From Phaeobacter bryozoorum (GTDB lineage Bacteria; Pseudomonadota; Alphaproteobacteria; Rhodobacterales; Rhodobacteraceae): a DNA stretch of 64,000 bases. The stretch lies in assembly GCF_041893525.1 (NCBI RefSeq), contig NZ_CP169068.1; one strand, given 5' to 3'. Every line of letters starts with the position of its first letter. Positions within the stretch are counted from its first letter, which is position 1. This document shows positions 1 through 8,477 of the stretch, one piece after another. The position numbers and the translations under genes are program-made. The notes below the pieces were generated by a model. It was not told the origin of the DNA. It did not search any database and saw only the letters and a program-made list of their open reading frames with translations.

Positions 1-551
1 CGGTACTCACCGCGCATGATGTGGTTCAGGCGGTCTATCCGGAACTGGCCGCTGACAACAGCGATGAGGTTTCGCCGCGTCGTGCGGTGATTGGCCTTGA
101 GCCGGGGCAGAGCTTCGAGCGGGCCCCCTGCTGCCAGCCACTGCCCGGCGAACGGATCATCGGCATCACCTATCGTGGCCGGGGTGTTGTGGTCCATGCT
201 GCAGATTGCGACGCTTTGGGAGAGGTCGAGGATCAGCCCGAACGCTGGGTCGATCTGCACTGGCACAGTGGGACCCACCCCGCAGTCTACGGCGTGACGC
301 TGGAGCTGACGATTGGCAATGACGCCGGTGTCCTGGGACGCATTTGCACATTGATCGGCGAAAAAAAGGCCAATATCTCCGACCTTGAATTTGTCGATCG
401 GAAACCAGACTTTTACCGGCTGATGATTAATGTCGAACTGCGGGATGTAGAGCAGCTGCATTCGCTGATGTTGATGCTGGAAGCAGAGAGCGATGTCGCC
501 GCCGTTGCACGGTACCGCGATGTGCCGGAAAGCCGCCCAAAGCTCGGGTAG
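1..551 (+). CDS. RelA/SpoT family (p)ppGpp synthetase/hydrolase, C-terminal part (5' end outside window)
   Basis: This is the 3' end of a bifunctional stringent-response enzyme that makes and degrades (p)ppGpp. The reading frame is open through base 1, so the gene begins upstream and only the regulatory C-terminus is visible. After a linker there is the conserved Cys-Cys region (PCCQPLPGERIIG), followed by a C-terminal ACT domain running from about VTLELTIGNDAGVLGRIC to the end. The hydrolase, synthetase and TGS domains are not in view, so Rel and SpoT cannot be told apart; alphaproteobacteria usually have one bifunctional Rel. It is followed on the same strand by the DUF2062 and pdxJ genes. 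Confidence 0.93.
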   Translation, partial: VLTAHDVVQAVYPELAADNSDEVSPRRAVIGLEPGQSFERAPCCQPLPGERIIGITYRGRGVVVHAADCDALGEVEDQPERWVDLHWHSGTHPAVYGVTLELTIGNDAGVLGRICTLIGEKKANISDLEFVDRKPDFYRLMINVELRDVEQLHSLMLMLEAESDVAAVARYRDVPESRPKLG

Positions 552-584
552 CCGTTCAGTAGGATTTGGGAAGGACGCGAACCT

Positions 585-1237
585 TTGGTATTCAGGCGCC
601 GTGATAGACGTCCGCCTCTGCGCGCGGTTGCCGATTTCCTGTGGCCGCGGGGCGGGTGGGGGCGCGCGTTTCACTATGTGAAGCATCGTGTGCGTCGTCT
701 GCCCGATTGCCGGAGCGGATCGCCCGCGGTGTCTGGGCGGGGGTATTCACCACCTTTACCCCATTCTACGGGATGCATTTCGTTGTGGCCGCGATTATCG
801 CGCGGCTGATGAACGGCAATATCCTCGCCGCCCTCAGCGGCACGTTTTTTGGCAACCCGCTCACCTATGTGCCGATCGGCGTTGCCTCTCTGCAGACCGG
901 CCACTGGATCCTTGGGACAGAGTTCGACGCCGATGTCGACAAGTCTCTGGTCGGGAAATTTCTGGCCGCCGGGAATGATCTTTTTGACAACCTGATCGCT
1001 TTGGTAACTGATCGTCCGGCGGATTGGCAGGGGCTGACCCTGTTCTACCACGATGTGTTCTATCCTTATCTCGTCGGTGGCGTGATCCCCGGCCTCATCA
1101 CTGCAACCGTCTGCTATGTGCTGAGTGTACCGGTCATCCGCGCCTATCAGCAGCGCCGCCGCACCAAGATCAAGGCTAAGTTCGACGTCATCAAGAAACG
1201 CGCCTCGCTGGACGCCGCAGACGACAGCAGCAGCTAA
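585..1237 (+). pseudogene. DUF2062 membrane protein, broken by a one-base frameshift
   Basis: Two overlapping frames together encode one DUF2062-like protein. The N-terminal part starts at TTG 585 (MVFRRRDRRPPLRAVADFLWP, then FHYVKHRVRRLPD), with a GGAAGGA-like ribosome site upstream. The rest (PERIARGVWAGVFTTFTPFYGMHF) continues one base out of frame. The switch is at about 708-712, where CCC GAT TGC is followed by CGG; one more C would give PDCPERIARG and restore a protein of about 217 residues. Hydrophobic segments lie around FTPFYGMHFVVAAIIARL and VGGVIPGLITATVCYVLSV. The missing base sits in a CC run, so a sequencing error is as likely as true inactivation. The function of DUF2062 is unknown. 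Confidence 0.8.
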
Positions 1238-1336
1238 GCCGCTGCCAAACTGCGCGATTTGGCGGTTTCCGGGCTTGCCCTTGCCAGCGCAACCCCTAGT
1301 GTCAGGCAAAAGGCACTCAATTGGGAACTGCGATCC

Positions 1337-2098
1337 ATGGCACAGACTTCCTCGCACAACACAGGCCTGCGGCTTGGCGTGAACATTGACCACGTGGCCA
1401 CCGTTCGCAATGCACGCGGCGGCCAGGTACCTGATCCGGTGCGCGCTGCCAAGCTGGCCGAGGAAGCCGGAGCCGACGGGATCACCGCTCATCTTCGCGA
1501 AGACCGCCGTCACATCACTGATCGCGATATCGACGGGCTGATGGAAGCGTTGAGCGTGCCTCTGAACTTTGAGATGGCCGCGACCGAAGAAATGCAGAAG
1601 ATCGCCCTGCGCCACAAACCCCATGCGGTTTGTATCGTGCCGGAAAAGCGGGAAGAACGCACGACCGAGGGGGGGCTGGAAGTGGCCCGCGAGGAAAACA
1701 AACTCGCCCATTACATCGCGCCGTTGCGCGATGCCGGGTGCAGGGTGTCGATCTTCATTGCCGCTGACCAGCGGCAGATCGAGGCGGCACATCGCATCGG
1801 TGCTGAGGTGATCGAGCTGCATACGGGTGCCTATTGTGAGGCTCATGCCGAGGGCGATTTTGCCAAGCGCGATGCCGAGCTGGCAGCCCTGCGCGAAATG
1901 TCCAGCTTTGCCCATTCCCTGGGGCTGGAGGTTCACGCGGGCCATGGTCTGACCTATGATTGTGTGCAACCGATCGCGGCCTTTCCAGAGGTGCGCGAAC
2001 TGAACATCGGCCATTTCCTGATCGGCGAGGCCATCTTCAGAGGGTTGACCCCGGCCATCGCCGAAATGCGCCGCCTGATGGATGAGGCGCGCGTCTAG
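1337..2098 (+). CDS. pdxJ: Pyridoxine 5'-phosphate synthase
   Basis: PdxJ condenses 1-deoxy-D-xylulose 5-phosphate with 3-amino-2-oxopropyl phosphate to form pyridoxine 5'-phosphate, the last ring-closing step of the DXP-dependent vitamin B6 pathway, in the cytosol. The 253-residue length is normal for the TIM-barrel family. Family motifs are the N-terminal LGVNIDHVATVRNARGG, the VHAGHGLTYDCV segment with its active-site His, and ELNIGHFLIGEA in the phosphate-binding region. The frame is open upstream to 1259, but ATG 1337 (MAQTSSHNTG) gives the family N-terminus. It lies just before acpS; the pdxJ-acpS-lepB-rnc-era-recO order is common in alphaproteobacteria. Confidence 0.96.
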   Translation: MAQTSSHNTGLRLGVNIDHVATVRNARGGQVPDPVRAAKLAEEAGADGITAHLREDRRHITDRDIDGLMEALSVPLNFEMAATEEMQKIALRHKPHAVCIVPEKREERTTEGGLEVAREENKLAHYIAPLRDAGCRVSIFIAADQRQIEAAHRIGAEVIELHTGAYCEAHAEGDFAKRDAELAALREMSSFAHSLGLEVHAGHGLTYDCVQPIAAFPEVRELNIGHFLIGEAIFRGLTPAIAEMRRLMDEARV

Positions 2099-2157
2099 GA
2101 CAGCCACCGACGCCCACGGGTCTTGCCAGTTCCGGTCAGATCGCCTTTGATCGGGGC

Positions 2158-2589
2158 ATGATATTGGGCGTTGGCACTGACTTGGCAAATATCGAGCGTA
2201 TTCAGCGCACTTTGGACCGGTTTGGTGACCGGTTCAAAAACCGTGTTTTCACCGAAATCGAACAGCGCAAGGCCGAGCGGCGCATGGATGTCGCCGGAAC
2301 CTATGCCAAACGCTGGGCTGCCAAGGAGGCCTGCTCCAAGGCACTCGGCACCGGGTTGCGGATGGGAATCGCCTGGAAAGACATGGCCGTTTCCAATCTG
2401 CGCAGCGGCCAGCCGGTCATGCATGTCACCGGCTGGGCCGCAGATCGGCTGGCAAAGATGACTCCCCCGGGTCACGAGGCCATCATCCATGTCACATTGA
2501 CTGATGATCATCCCTGGGCGCAGGCTTTTGTCGTCATCGAAGCGCGCCTAATCACCAGTGAACCGCTTGCGACGCCGGGCGATGCTTGA
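2158..2589 (+). CDS. acpS: Holo-[acyl-carrier-protein] synthase
   Basis: AcpS moves the 4'-phosphopantetheine arm of CoA onto a Ser of acyl carrier protein, activating it for fatty-acid and lipid A synthesis. The 143-residue product starts ILGVGTDLANIERI, whose Asp is a metal ligand in this family, and has the signature WAAKEACSKALGTG with its catalytic Lys-Glu. The length is slightly above the usual 120-135 residues. It sits 59 bases after pdxJ and about 60 bases before lepB on the same strand, so cotranscription is likely. Confidence 0.96.
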   Translation: MILGVGTDLANIERIQRTLDRFGDRFKNRVFTEIEQRKAERRMDVAGTYAKRWAAKEACSKALGTGLRMGIAWKDMAVSNLRSGQPVMHVTGWAADRLAKMTPPGHEAIIHVTLTDDHPWAQAFVVIEARLITSEPLATPGDA

Positions 2590-2652
2590 CTTACCCGGAG
2601 CGGCCCCGCATGTAGCGCCGGACCCTTGTTTACAGTTAGACCGGAGAGCCTG

Positions 2653-3489
2653 ATGACGGCCAAAGCAACAGTCGGAAGTTCGATCCTTGAGACGGTCAAG
2701 ACCATTGTCTACGCCCTGCTGATCGCAGGTGTATTCCGCACCCTGTTCTTTCAGCCGTTCTGGATCCCTTCGGGCTCGATGAAGGAAACCCTGCTGATCG
2801 GCGACTTTCTGTTCGTGAACAAAATGGCTTACGGCTACTCTTCGGCGTCCTGCCCCAGCCTGAAATTCCCCAGCGTCGGCATCGACATCGACAGCAGCGA
2901 TATCTGTGGCTTCCTTGACGGTGATAACTCGCGCATCTGGGCCGATGAACCCGAACGCGGCGATGTCGTTGTCTTTCGTCACCCGGTAAACCAGAACGAT
3001 TTCATCAAGCGGCTGGTTGGCTTGCCGGGGGACAAGATCCAGGTCAAAAACGGCGTCCTGCATATCAATGGCGCGGCTGTTGCCCTGCAGGATGCAGGCG
3101 AGTTCGAGGAGCTGATGGCGCCGCAGGGACCTGCCGGATCTTATCCTCTTTGTGAAAACGCCCCTGTGGGTGAAGGGGCAACCTGCACGAAATCCCGCCA
3201 GATCGAAACTCTGCCGGGCGGCAGTCAGCACGTTGTGCTCAACATCGGCAATCAGGGTATGGATCACACAGGCATTTATCAGGTGCCTGCTGGTCACTAT
3301 TTCTTCATGGGTGACAATCGCGACAATTCCTCCGACAGCCGACTGCCGCAATCGGCCGGTGGTGTCGGCTATGTGCCTTTCGAAAATCTCATTGGTCGCG
3401 CAGATCGGATCATGTTCTCCTCGGCTGGCCGGTCGATGCTGTTTTTCTGGACCTGGCGCGCGGATCGCTTCTTCAAGGGGATCGAGTGA
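2653..3489 (+). CDS. lepB: Signal peptidase I
   Basis: LepB is the membrane-anchored Ser/Lys protease that removes signal peptides from exported preproteins on the periplasmic side of the inner membrane. ATG 2653 (MTAKATVGSS) is preferred over the upstream in-frame TTG 2626 because CCGGAGAG lies just before it; the product has 278 residues. One N-terminal membrane segment (about residues 17-33) precedes the catalytic box IPSGSM, with the nucleophile at about Ser42. The general-base Lys lies in FIKRLVGLPGDK, and the C-terminal box is GDNRDNSSDSR. The stop overlaps the rnc start (GTGA), which suggests translational coupling. Confidence 0.96.
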   Translation: MTAKATVGSSILETVKTIVYALLIAGVFRTLFFQPFWIPSGSMKETLLIGDFLFVNKMAYGYSSASCPSLKFPSVGIDIDSSDICGFLDGDNSRIWADEPERGDVVVFRHPVNQNDFIKRLVGLPGDKIQVKNGVLHINGAAVALQDAGEFEELMAPQGPAGSYPLCENAPVGEGATCTKSRQIETLPGGSQHVVLNIGNQGMDHTGIYQVPAGHYFFMGDNRDNSSDSRLPQSAGGVGYVPFENLIGRADRIMFSSAGRSMLFFWTWRADRFFKGIE

Positions 3490-4172
3490 AACTCTCTAAA
3501 GAAATGCGCGCGTTTGAGACGCGGATCGGCTATCATTTCTCCCAGCCGGCACTCTTGGTGCGCGCCCTCACACATGCCTCGGTCTCGTCTCCGAACCGGC
3601 AGGACAACCAGCGGCTTGAATTTCTGGGCGACCGGGTTCTGGGGTTGGTGATGGCGACGGCGTTGTTGGATACGGACAAGACCGCAACCGAGGGCCAGCT
3701 GGCGCCACGTTTCAACGCCTTGGTGCGCAAGGAAACCTGTGCCGATGTGGCACGGGAGATTGATCTGGGGGCCGTGCTAAAACTGGGCCGCTCCGAGACC
3801 ATGTCAGGCGGTCGACGCAAACTGGCCTTGCTGGGGGATGCAATGGAGGCGGTCATCGCCGCAGTCTACAAGGACGGTGGTTTTGAGGCCGCGCAGCAGT
3901 TGATCCTGCGGCTCTGGGGCCATCGAATTGGCCGGGTCGAGGCGGATGCGCGCGATCCCAAGACCACATTGCAGGAATTTGCTCAGGCGCGCGGAGAGCA
4001 GCCGCCCACCTATGTACTGGTTGAGCGCAAGGGTCCCGACCACCAGCCGGAATTTACCATCTCCGTGCAGCTGCAGGACGGCACCGAAGGCCGCGCAACC
4101 GCCGGATCAAAACGTCAGGCCGAACAGGCCGCAGCCAAATCTCTGTTGGCTCGATTGGAGCAGGAAAAATGA
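3486..4172 (+). CDS. rnc: Ribonuclease III
   Basis: RNase III cuts double-stranded RNA, including rRNA precursors and structured mRNA leaders. The 228-residue protein carries the signature NQRLEFLGDRVLG at about residues 41-53, with the metal-binding Glu45 and Asp49. The second acidic cluster is LLGDAMEAVIAAVY, and a C-terminal double-stranded RNA-binding domain runs from about DPKTTLQEFAQ to the end. It starts at GTG 3486, overlapping the lepB stop, and its own stop overlaps the era ATG. The lepB-rnc-era chain is therefore very probably one translationally coupled operon. Confidence 0.97.
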   Translation: MKLSKEMRAFETRIGYHFSQPALLVRALTHASVSSPNRQDNQRLEFLGDRVLGLVMATALLDTDKTATEGQLAPRFNALVRKETCADVAREIDLGAVLKLGRSETMSGGRRKLALLGDAMEAVIAAVYKDGGFEAAQQLILRLWGHRIGRVEADARDPKTTLQEFAQARGEQPPTYVLVERKGPDHQPEFTISVQLQDGTEGRATAGSKRQAEQAAAKSLLARLEQEK

Positions 4173-5074
4173 CCACACGCGCCGGCTTTGTTGCCCTGAT
4201 TGGTGAGCCCAACGCGGGCAAATCCACCCTTCTCAACCGTATGGTTGGGGCAAAGGTGTCGATTGTAACCCATAAGGTGCAGACCACTCGCGCCCGCATC
4301 CGCGGTGTCGCCATGGAGGGGGAGAGCCAGATCGTCTTTGTCGACACGCCTGGTCTGTTCCAGCCGCGGCGGCGTCTGGACCGCGCGATGGTTGCTGCCG
4401 CCTGGGGTGGAGCTGCGGACGCTGATGTGGTTGTTCTGATGGTTGAGGCGCATCGTGGTATCACCGAAGGGGTAGAGCGCATCCTGGAAGGTTTGGAGAA
4501 CATCGGCGAGGGGCGCAAGATTGCCCTCGCAATCAACAAGATCGACCGTGTTCAATCCGAAGTGCTTCTTGGCCTGACCAAGGAACTCAACGACCGCTAC
4601 CCCTTTGCCGACACATTTATGATCTCGGCCGAGAAGGGCCACGGTGTCGACCATCTGCGCAGCTGGCTGGCGGAGCAGCTGCCAGAAGGCCCGTGGCTCT
4701 ACCCAGAGGACCAGATCGCCGATCTGCCAATGCGGATGATCGCCGCAGAGATGACCCGCGAGAAACTGACCCTGCGCCTGCACCAGGAACTGCCCTACCA
4801 ACTGACGGTGGAAACTGAAAACTGGGAAGAGCGCAAAGATGGCTCCGCCAAGATCGACCAGATCATCTATGTCGTGCGCGATGGTCACAAGGGCATCATT
4901 CTGGGCAAGCGTGGCGAGACCATCAAGGCTGTGAGCCAAGCGGCGCGCGCTGAGCTGGAAGAGTTCCTGGACCGCAAGGTGCATCTCTTCCTGCAGGTGA
5001 AGGTCCGCCCGAACTGGCTGGAAGAATCCGAGCGCTATTCCGAGATGGGCCTCGATTTCAAGGACGGGAATTGA
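4169..5074 (+). CDS. era: GTPase Era, 16S rRNA-binding ribosome assembly factor
   Basis: Era is an essential GTPase that binds the 3' end of 16S rRNA and checks 30S subunit maturation. The 301-residue protein has G1 GEPNAGKST (about residues 12-20), G3 DTPGLF and G4 NKID. A C-terminal KH domain carries VVRDGHKGIILGKRGETIKAV. Length and order are standard. Its ATG overlaps the rnc stop (ATGA), so the enzyme that processes rRNA and the factor that inspects the product are made together. Confidence 0.97.
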   Translation: MTTRAGFVALIGEPNAGKSTLLNRMVGAKVSIVTHKVQTTRARIRGVAMEGESQIVFVDTPGLFQPRRRLDRAMVAAAWGGAADADVVVLMVEAHRGITEGVERILEGLENIGEGRKIALAINKIDRVQSEVLLGLTKELNDRYPFADTFMISAEKGHGVDHLRSWLAEQLPEGPWLYPEDQIADLPMRMIAAEMTREKLTLRLHQELPYQLTVETENWEERKDGSAKIDQIIYVVRDGHKGIILGKRGETIKAVSQAARAELEEFLDRKVHLFLQVKVRPNWLEESERYSEMGLDFKDGN

Positions 5075-5080
5075 TCCCAT

Positions 5081-5410
5081 ATGGCGCGGCTGACCGCCAG
5101 TTTCTGGGTGCAGGCCTATCTCACCCGATTGCGGCTCGCCGACATCCCTGCCTTTGTGACCTCTCATGGTGATGACACAGCGGGGGCCGTATTGGTGAAG
5201 CTGAACACGCTGGACCGTCGGGCGCAGGCTCTGCACCGCTCCTATGACCTGATGAGCGGCTTGCGCAGCTGGGTCACTCTGGCCGAGGGGGATGAGGCGG
5301 ATGTCGATGCCGCCATCGCCAAACAGCGCAGTTTCGACCTTGACCTCTGGGTAATCGAGGTCGAAGATCGCGATGGGCGGCATTTGCTGGACGAGCCGGG
5401 GCTAGATTGA
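5081..5410 (+). CDS. DUF1491 family protein
   Basis: This 109-residue protein matches the small alphaproteobacterial DUF1491 family: it opens MARLTASFWVQAYLTRL and has a C-terminal LDLWVIEVEDRDGRHLLDEPGLD. No signal peptide or membrane segment is visible, so it should be cytosolic. It lies seven bases after era, and its stop almost touches the recO start, so it is almost certainly in the same operon. No enzymatic function is known to me; the context only suggests a housekeeping role. Confidence 0.85.
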   Translation: MARLTASFWVQAYLTRLRLADIPAFVTSHGDDTAGAVLVKLNTLDRRAQALHRSYDLMSGLRSWVTLAEGDEADVDAAIAKQRSFDLDLWVIEVEDRDGRHLLDEPGLD

Positions 5411-5412
5411 TC

Positions 5413-6138
5413 ATGGAGTGGCGCGACGAAGGCATATTGCTGACGATGCGCCGCCATGGGGAAAGTGCTGCCATCGTGGATGCGTTTACCGTCGAACACG
5501 GGCGTCACTCCGGGATCGTCCGCGGTGGCGCGGGGCGCCGGATGGCGCCGGTGTTGCAGCCGGGTGCCCAACTGGACCTGACCTGGCGCGCGCGGCTCGA
5601 AGACCATCTTGGCAGCTATCAGGCTGAGCTGATCCGCAGCCGCGCCGCCACGGCAATGTCCAGCCGATTGGCGCTTGCCGGGCTGAACGCGGTGACGGCG
5701 CTGCTCGCCTTCTGCCTGCCTGAACGCGAACCGCACCCGGACCTGTATCTGCGCAGCGCGCAGCTTCTGGACCTTCTGGGGCGTGACGATATCTGGCCGC
5801 TGGCCTATCTGCGCTGGGAAGTTGCGCTGCTGGAGGAGATGGGCTTCGGCTTGGATCTCGATCACTGCGCCGTCACTGGCAGTCGACATGAGCTGATCTA
5901 TGTCTCCCCCAAAAGCGGGCGAGCGGTGTCGCGCGCTGGGGCGGGGGAATGGGCCGACCGCATGTTGCCCTTGCCGGACGTGTTACTGGGACGTGGAGGG
6001 GCCGAGACGCAGGACATCGTGGCGGCTTTGTCCACCACGGGCTTCTTTCTGGAACACAGGCTTGCACCATCGCTGGGCAACATCCCGCTACCAGAGGCGC
6101 GGGGGCGCTTTTTGGATGTGCTCAGTCGGCAGCCTTGA
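5413..6138 (+). CDS. recO: DNA repair protein RecO
   Basis: RecO works with RecR (and RecF) to load RecA onto SSB-coated single-stranded DNA during gap repair. The 241-residue product begins MEWRDEGILLTMRRHGESAAIVDAFTVEHGRHSGIV, the N-terminal OB-fold typical of RecO, and ends with an alpha-helical region. The frame opens at TTG 5407, but ATG 5413 gives the family start. It closes the plus-strand run that begins with acpS or pdxJ. Its last 17 bases overlap the 3' end of the convergent lipoprotein gene. Confidence 0.94.
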   Translation: MEWRDEGILLTMRRHGESAAIVDAFTVEHGRHSGIVRGGAGRRMAPVLQPGAQLDLTWRARLEDHLGSYQAELIRSRAATAMSSRLALAGLNAVTALLAFCLPEREPHPDLYLRSAQLLDLLGRDDIWPLAYLRWEVALLEEMGFGLDLDHCAVTGSRHELIYVSPKSGRAVSRAGAGEWADRMLPLPDVLLGRGGAETQDIVAALSTTGFFLEHRLAPSLGNIPLPEARGRFLDVLSRQP

Positions 6139-6526
6139 AAACCATCTCGCGCCCGGTGTCATTTGACAGGATCATGACGTCGCCCTTGATCTCCACGATC
6201 TGCATCTGCTGCAAGGCGTCGAGAACCGCCACCTCTTCTCCGAGAGCCGGACAAACACGGCGCGTGGTCGCCATCTGCGCTAGGTCAAACCACGGGTAGG
6301 GGACGTCCAGCCGTGCGGTGAAACGATTGCAGGGCAGGGCGCCGGACACGTTCTCCCCGCGATCAAAGGACAGGGTTGTGGCGTCTTTCACAATATGGCC
6401 GTCGATCTCCTGCAGCTGCCATAGCACGCCACGGCCGCCGTAGCCGCGCAGGGTTTCATCACCGAAACAGCCCGTTAGGGGCAAAGCGCAAGTCAGGGTG
6501 ACGAGAGAGAAAAACTTGGTCCGCAT
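6122..6526 (-). CDS. META/HslJ-like lipoprotein
   Basis: This 134-residue protein has a lipoprotein signal (MRTKFFSLVTLTCALPLTGC, lipid Cys at about residue 20), so it should be anchored in an envelope membrane. The mature part (WQLQEIDGHIV, then TLSFDRGENVSGALPCNRFTARL and VCPALGEEVAVLDALQQ) resembles the META/HslJ fold, including the typical GxxPCNRF segment. HslJ-like proteins in other bacteria are linked to stress or novobiocin tolerance, but the role here is unknown. It converges on recO with a 17-base overlap, which is unusual and could create antisense effects. Confidence 0.78.
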   Translation of the reverse strand: MRTKFFSLVTLTCALPLTGCFGDETLRGYGGRGVLWQLQEIDGHIVKDATTLSFDRGENVSGALPCNRFTARLDVPYPWFDLAQMATTRRVCPALGEEVAVLDALQQMQIVEIKGDVMILSNDTGREMVFKAAD

Positions 6527-6582
6527 CGCCGCACGCTACTCGATGAGGGGGCGAGGTCAACCAACCAGGGAGGTGCAAAGAT

Positions 6583-6613
6583 AAAAAAGACCCGGCGCGA
6601 AACGCACCGGGTC
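6583..6613 (-). terminator. Rho-independent terminator after the acyl-CoA dehydrogenase gene
   Basis: The inverted repeat GACCCGG ... CCGGGTC (6589-6595 and 6607-6613) has inner GCG/CGC pairing around AAA. On the minus strand it is followed by a T tract (AAAAAA at 6583-6588 on plus). It lies about 30 bases past the stop of the minus-strand gene. Confidence 0.85.
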
Positions 6614-6645
6614 AGAGGAGTGTCCAGGGGAGTTAATGACTGAAC

Positions 6646-8331
6646 TCAGGCCAAGAGGCGTCTCGCGATGACTTGCGCCTGAATTTCTGCAGCGCCTTCA
6701 AAGATGTTGAGAATGCGGGCATCGCAGAGCACGCGGCTGATCTTGTATTCCAAGGCAAACCCATTGCCTCCGTGGATCTGCAGGCCGTTGTCGGCAGCCG
6801 CCCAGGCAACACGTGCGCCAAGCAGTTTTGCCATGCCCGCCTCTAGGTCACAGCGATGGCCGTTGTCCTTTTCCCAGGCGGAGAAATAGGTTAGCTGACG
6901 CGCGATCATGATCTCTACCGCCATCATCGCCAGCTTCGATGCCACACGCGGGAAGGCGATCAGCGGCTTGCCGAACTGCTTGCGGTCCTGGGCATATTGC
7001 ATAGCGATATCCAGAGCCGATTGCGCAACACCGATGGCGCGGGCTGCGGTCTGGATACGGGCGGATTCAAACGTTTCCATCAGCTGTTTGAAACCTTTGC
7101 CCTCTTCACCACCGAGGAGGTTCTCACGCTTCACGTGAAACCCGTCAAAGCCCAGCTCGTATTCCTTCATGCCGCGATAGCCCAGAACCTCGATCTCGCC
7201 ACCGGTCATACCTTCGGTTGGGAACGGGTTTTCATCGGTGCCCGGTGTTTTTTCCGCAAGGAACATCGACAGGCCACGGTGATCTGTGCTGTCGGGGTCG
7301 GTCCGCGCGAGGAGGGTCATCACATGGGTCCGGGCGGCATGGGTGATCCATGTCTTGTTGCCGGTGATCTTGTAGTCGCCATTGTCATCCTTCACCGCGC
7401 GGGTGCGAAGAGATCCAAGATCAGAGCCTGTATTCGGCTCGGTGAATACCGCCGTCGGCAGGATTTCCGCGCTGGCAATCTTGGGCAGCCAATTGGCTTT
7501 CTGTTCTTCAGTGCCGCCTGCGATGATCAGCTCGGCGGCAATCTCGGAGCGGGTGCCAAGGCTGCCAACACCGATATAGCCGCGCGACAGCTCTTCGGAG
7601 ACAACACACATCGACGCCTTGGAGAGACCAAAGCCGCCGTATTCTTCGGGAATGGTCAGACCAAAGACGCCCATCTCGGCCAGTTCCTCGATGATCTCCA
7701 TCGGAATCAGCTCATCCTTCAGATGCCAGTCGTGGGCGTTTGGCTCGACCTTTTCGACCGCGTAGCGACGGAACTGGTCGCGGATCATCTCCAGTTCTTC
7801 GTCCAGACCTGAGGCGCCGAACATCACCGATCCGGCCTGTTCCTGCATCAGCTCAACCAGCCGGACGCGCGCTGCCTGCGTGTTGCCGCTGTCACAGAGC
7901 GTCATGACAGCAGGGGCCATCAGCATCCGCTGGCTCTCTTGCGACAGGCCCAGATCCTGCAAACGCAGGATTTCGCCCTGGTTCATCTGGATGCCGCCGT
8001 AGATCTGCCAGAGGTATTCGCCAAAACCGATTTGTAGCAGCAGGTGCTCCATCTCGCCAAACTTGCCATTTGAGTGCAGGTCGCTGGCCCAGCGGTGCAT
8101 CTGGCGCAGGCTGTAGGCGTAGGTCGAGAGCCAGGCGAGGCCATGGGCGGCGGTCTGGTTGGCCTCGACCAGCGCGCCAGAGACCCGTCCGCCTTCGCTG
8201 ACCTGATCGCGGACGGTGCTACGGGCCGCCTCCAGCAGCTGGTCAACCGGTTCCAGCGCAGCAGCGGTCAGCGCCAGCAAATCAGGAATAAGTGTTGGTT
8301 GCATTTGCGGGTCCTGTCCGTCGTGGGCCAT
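6646..8331 (-). CDS. Acyl-CoA dehydrogenase with N-terminal extension, probably methylsuccinyl-CoA dehydrogenase
   Basis: This FAD-dependent dehydrogenase has 561 residues, about 170 more than an ordinary acyl-CoA dehydrogenase. The extra helical domain occupies the N-terminus. The core has EEYGGFGLSKASMCVVSEELSRGYIGVGSLGTRSEIAAELI, TEPNTGSDLGSLRTRA, TGNKTWITHA, ESARIQTAARAIGVAQSALD and IHGGNGFALEYKISR...FEGAAEIQ. This size and layout match (2S)-methylsuccinyl-CoA dehydrogenase (Mcd) of the ethylmalonyl-CoA pathway, which roseobacters use for acetyl-CoA assimilation. That assignment is inferred from length and family memory, so another acyl-CoA substrate is possible. ATG 8331 has AAAAGGA upstream. 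Electrons would pass to the EtfAB pair encoded at 19678-21362. Confidence 0.85.
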   Translation of the reverse strand: MAHDGQDPQMQPTLIPDLLALTAAALEPVDQLLEAARSTVRDQVSEGGRVSGALVEANQTAAHGLAWLSTYAYSLRQMHRWASDLHSNGKFGEMEHLLLQIGFGEYLWQIYGGIQMNQGEILRLQDLGLSQESQRMLMAPAVMTLCDSGNTQAARVRLVELMQEQAGSVMFGASGLDEELEMIRDQFRRYAVEKVEPNAHDWHLKDELIPMEIIEELAEMGVFGLTIPEEYGGFGLSKASMCVVSEELSRGYIGVGSLGTRSEIAAELIIAGGTEEQKANWLPKIASAEILPTAVFTEPNTGSDLGSLRTRAVKDDNGDYKITGNKTWITHAARTHVMTLLARTDPDSTDHRGLSMFLAEKTPGTDENPFPTEGMTGGEIEVLGYRGMKEYELGFDGFHVKRENLLGGEEGKGFKQLMETFESARIQTAARAIGVAQSALDIAMQYAQDRKQFGKPLIAFPRVASKLAMMAVEIMIARQLTYFSAWEKDNGHRCDLEAGMAKLLGARVAWAAADNGLQIHGGNGFALEYKISRVLCDARILNIFEGAAEIQAQVIARRLLA

Positions 8332-8477
8332 GAATCACATCCTTTTCAGCTGGCTCAGTGGTAAATCATTTTGCAGTTGCAGCGCAACAAAAATACCCGA
8401 GGGCATTATGATTGGATCAAAAATTACGTAACGATTTTGCGCGCGCGGCGATGGAAACCTGTGCTAAGGGTTTGATC

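Noticed and set aside
674..2188. Antisense frame of about 500 codons across DUF2062 and pdxJ
   Set aside because: pdxJ on the other strand is unmistakable; this frame has no motifs.
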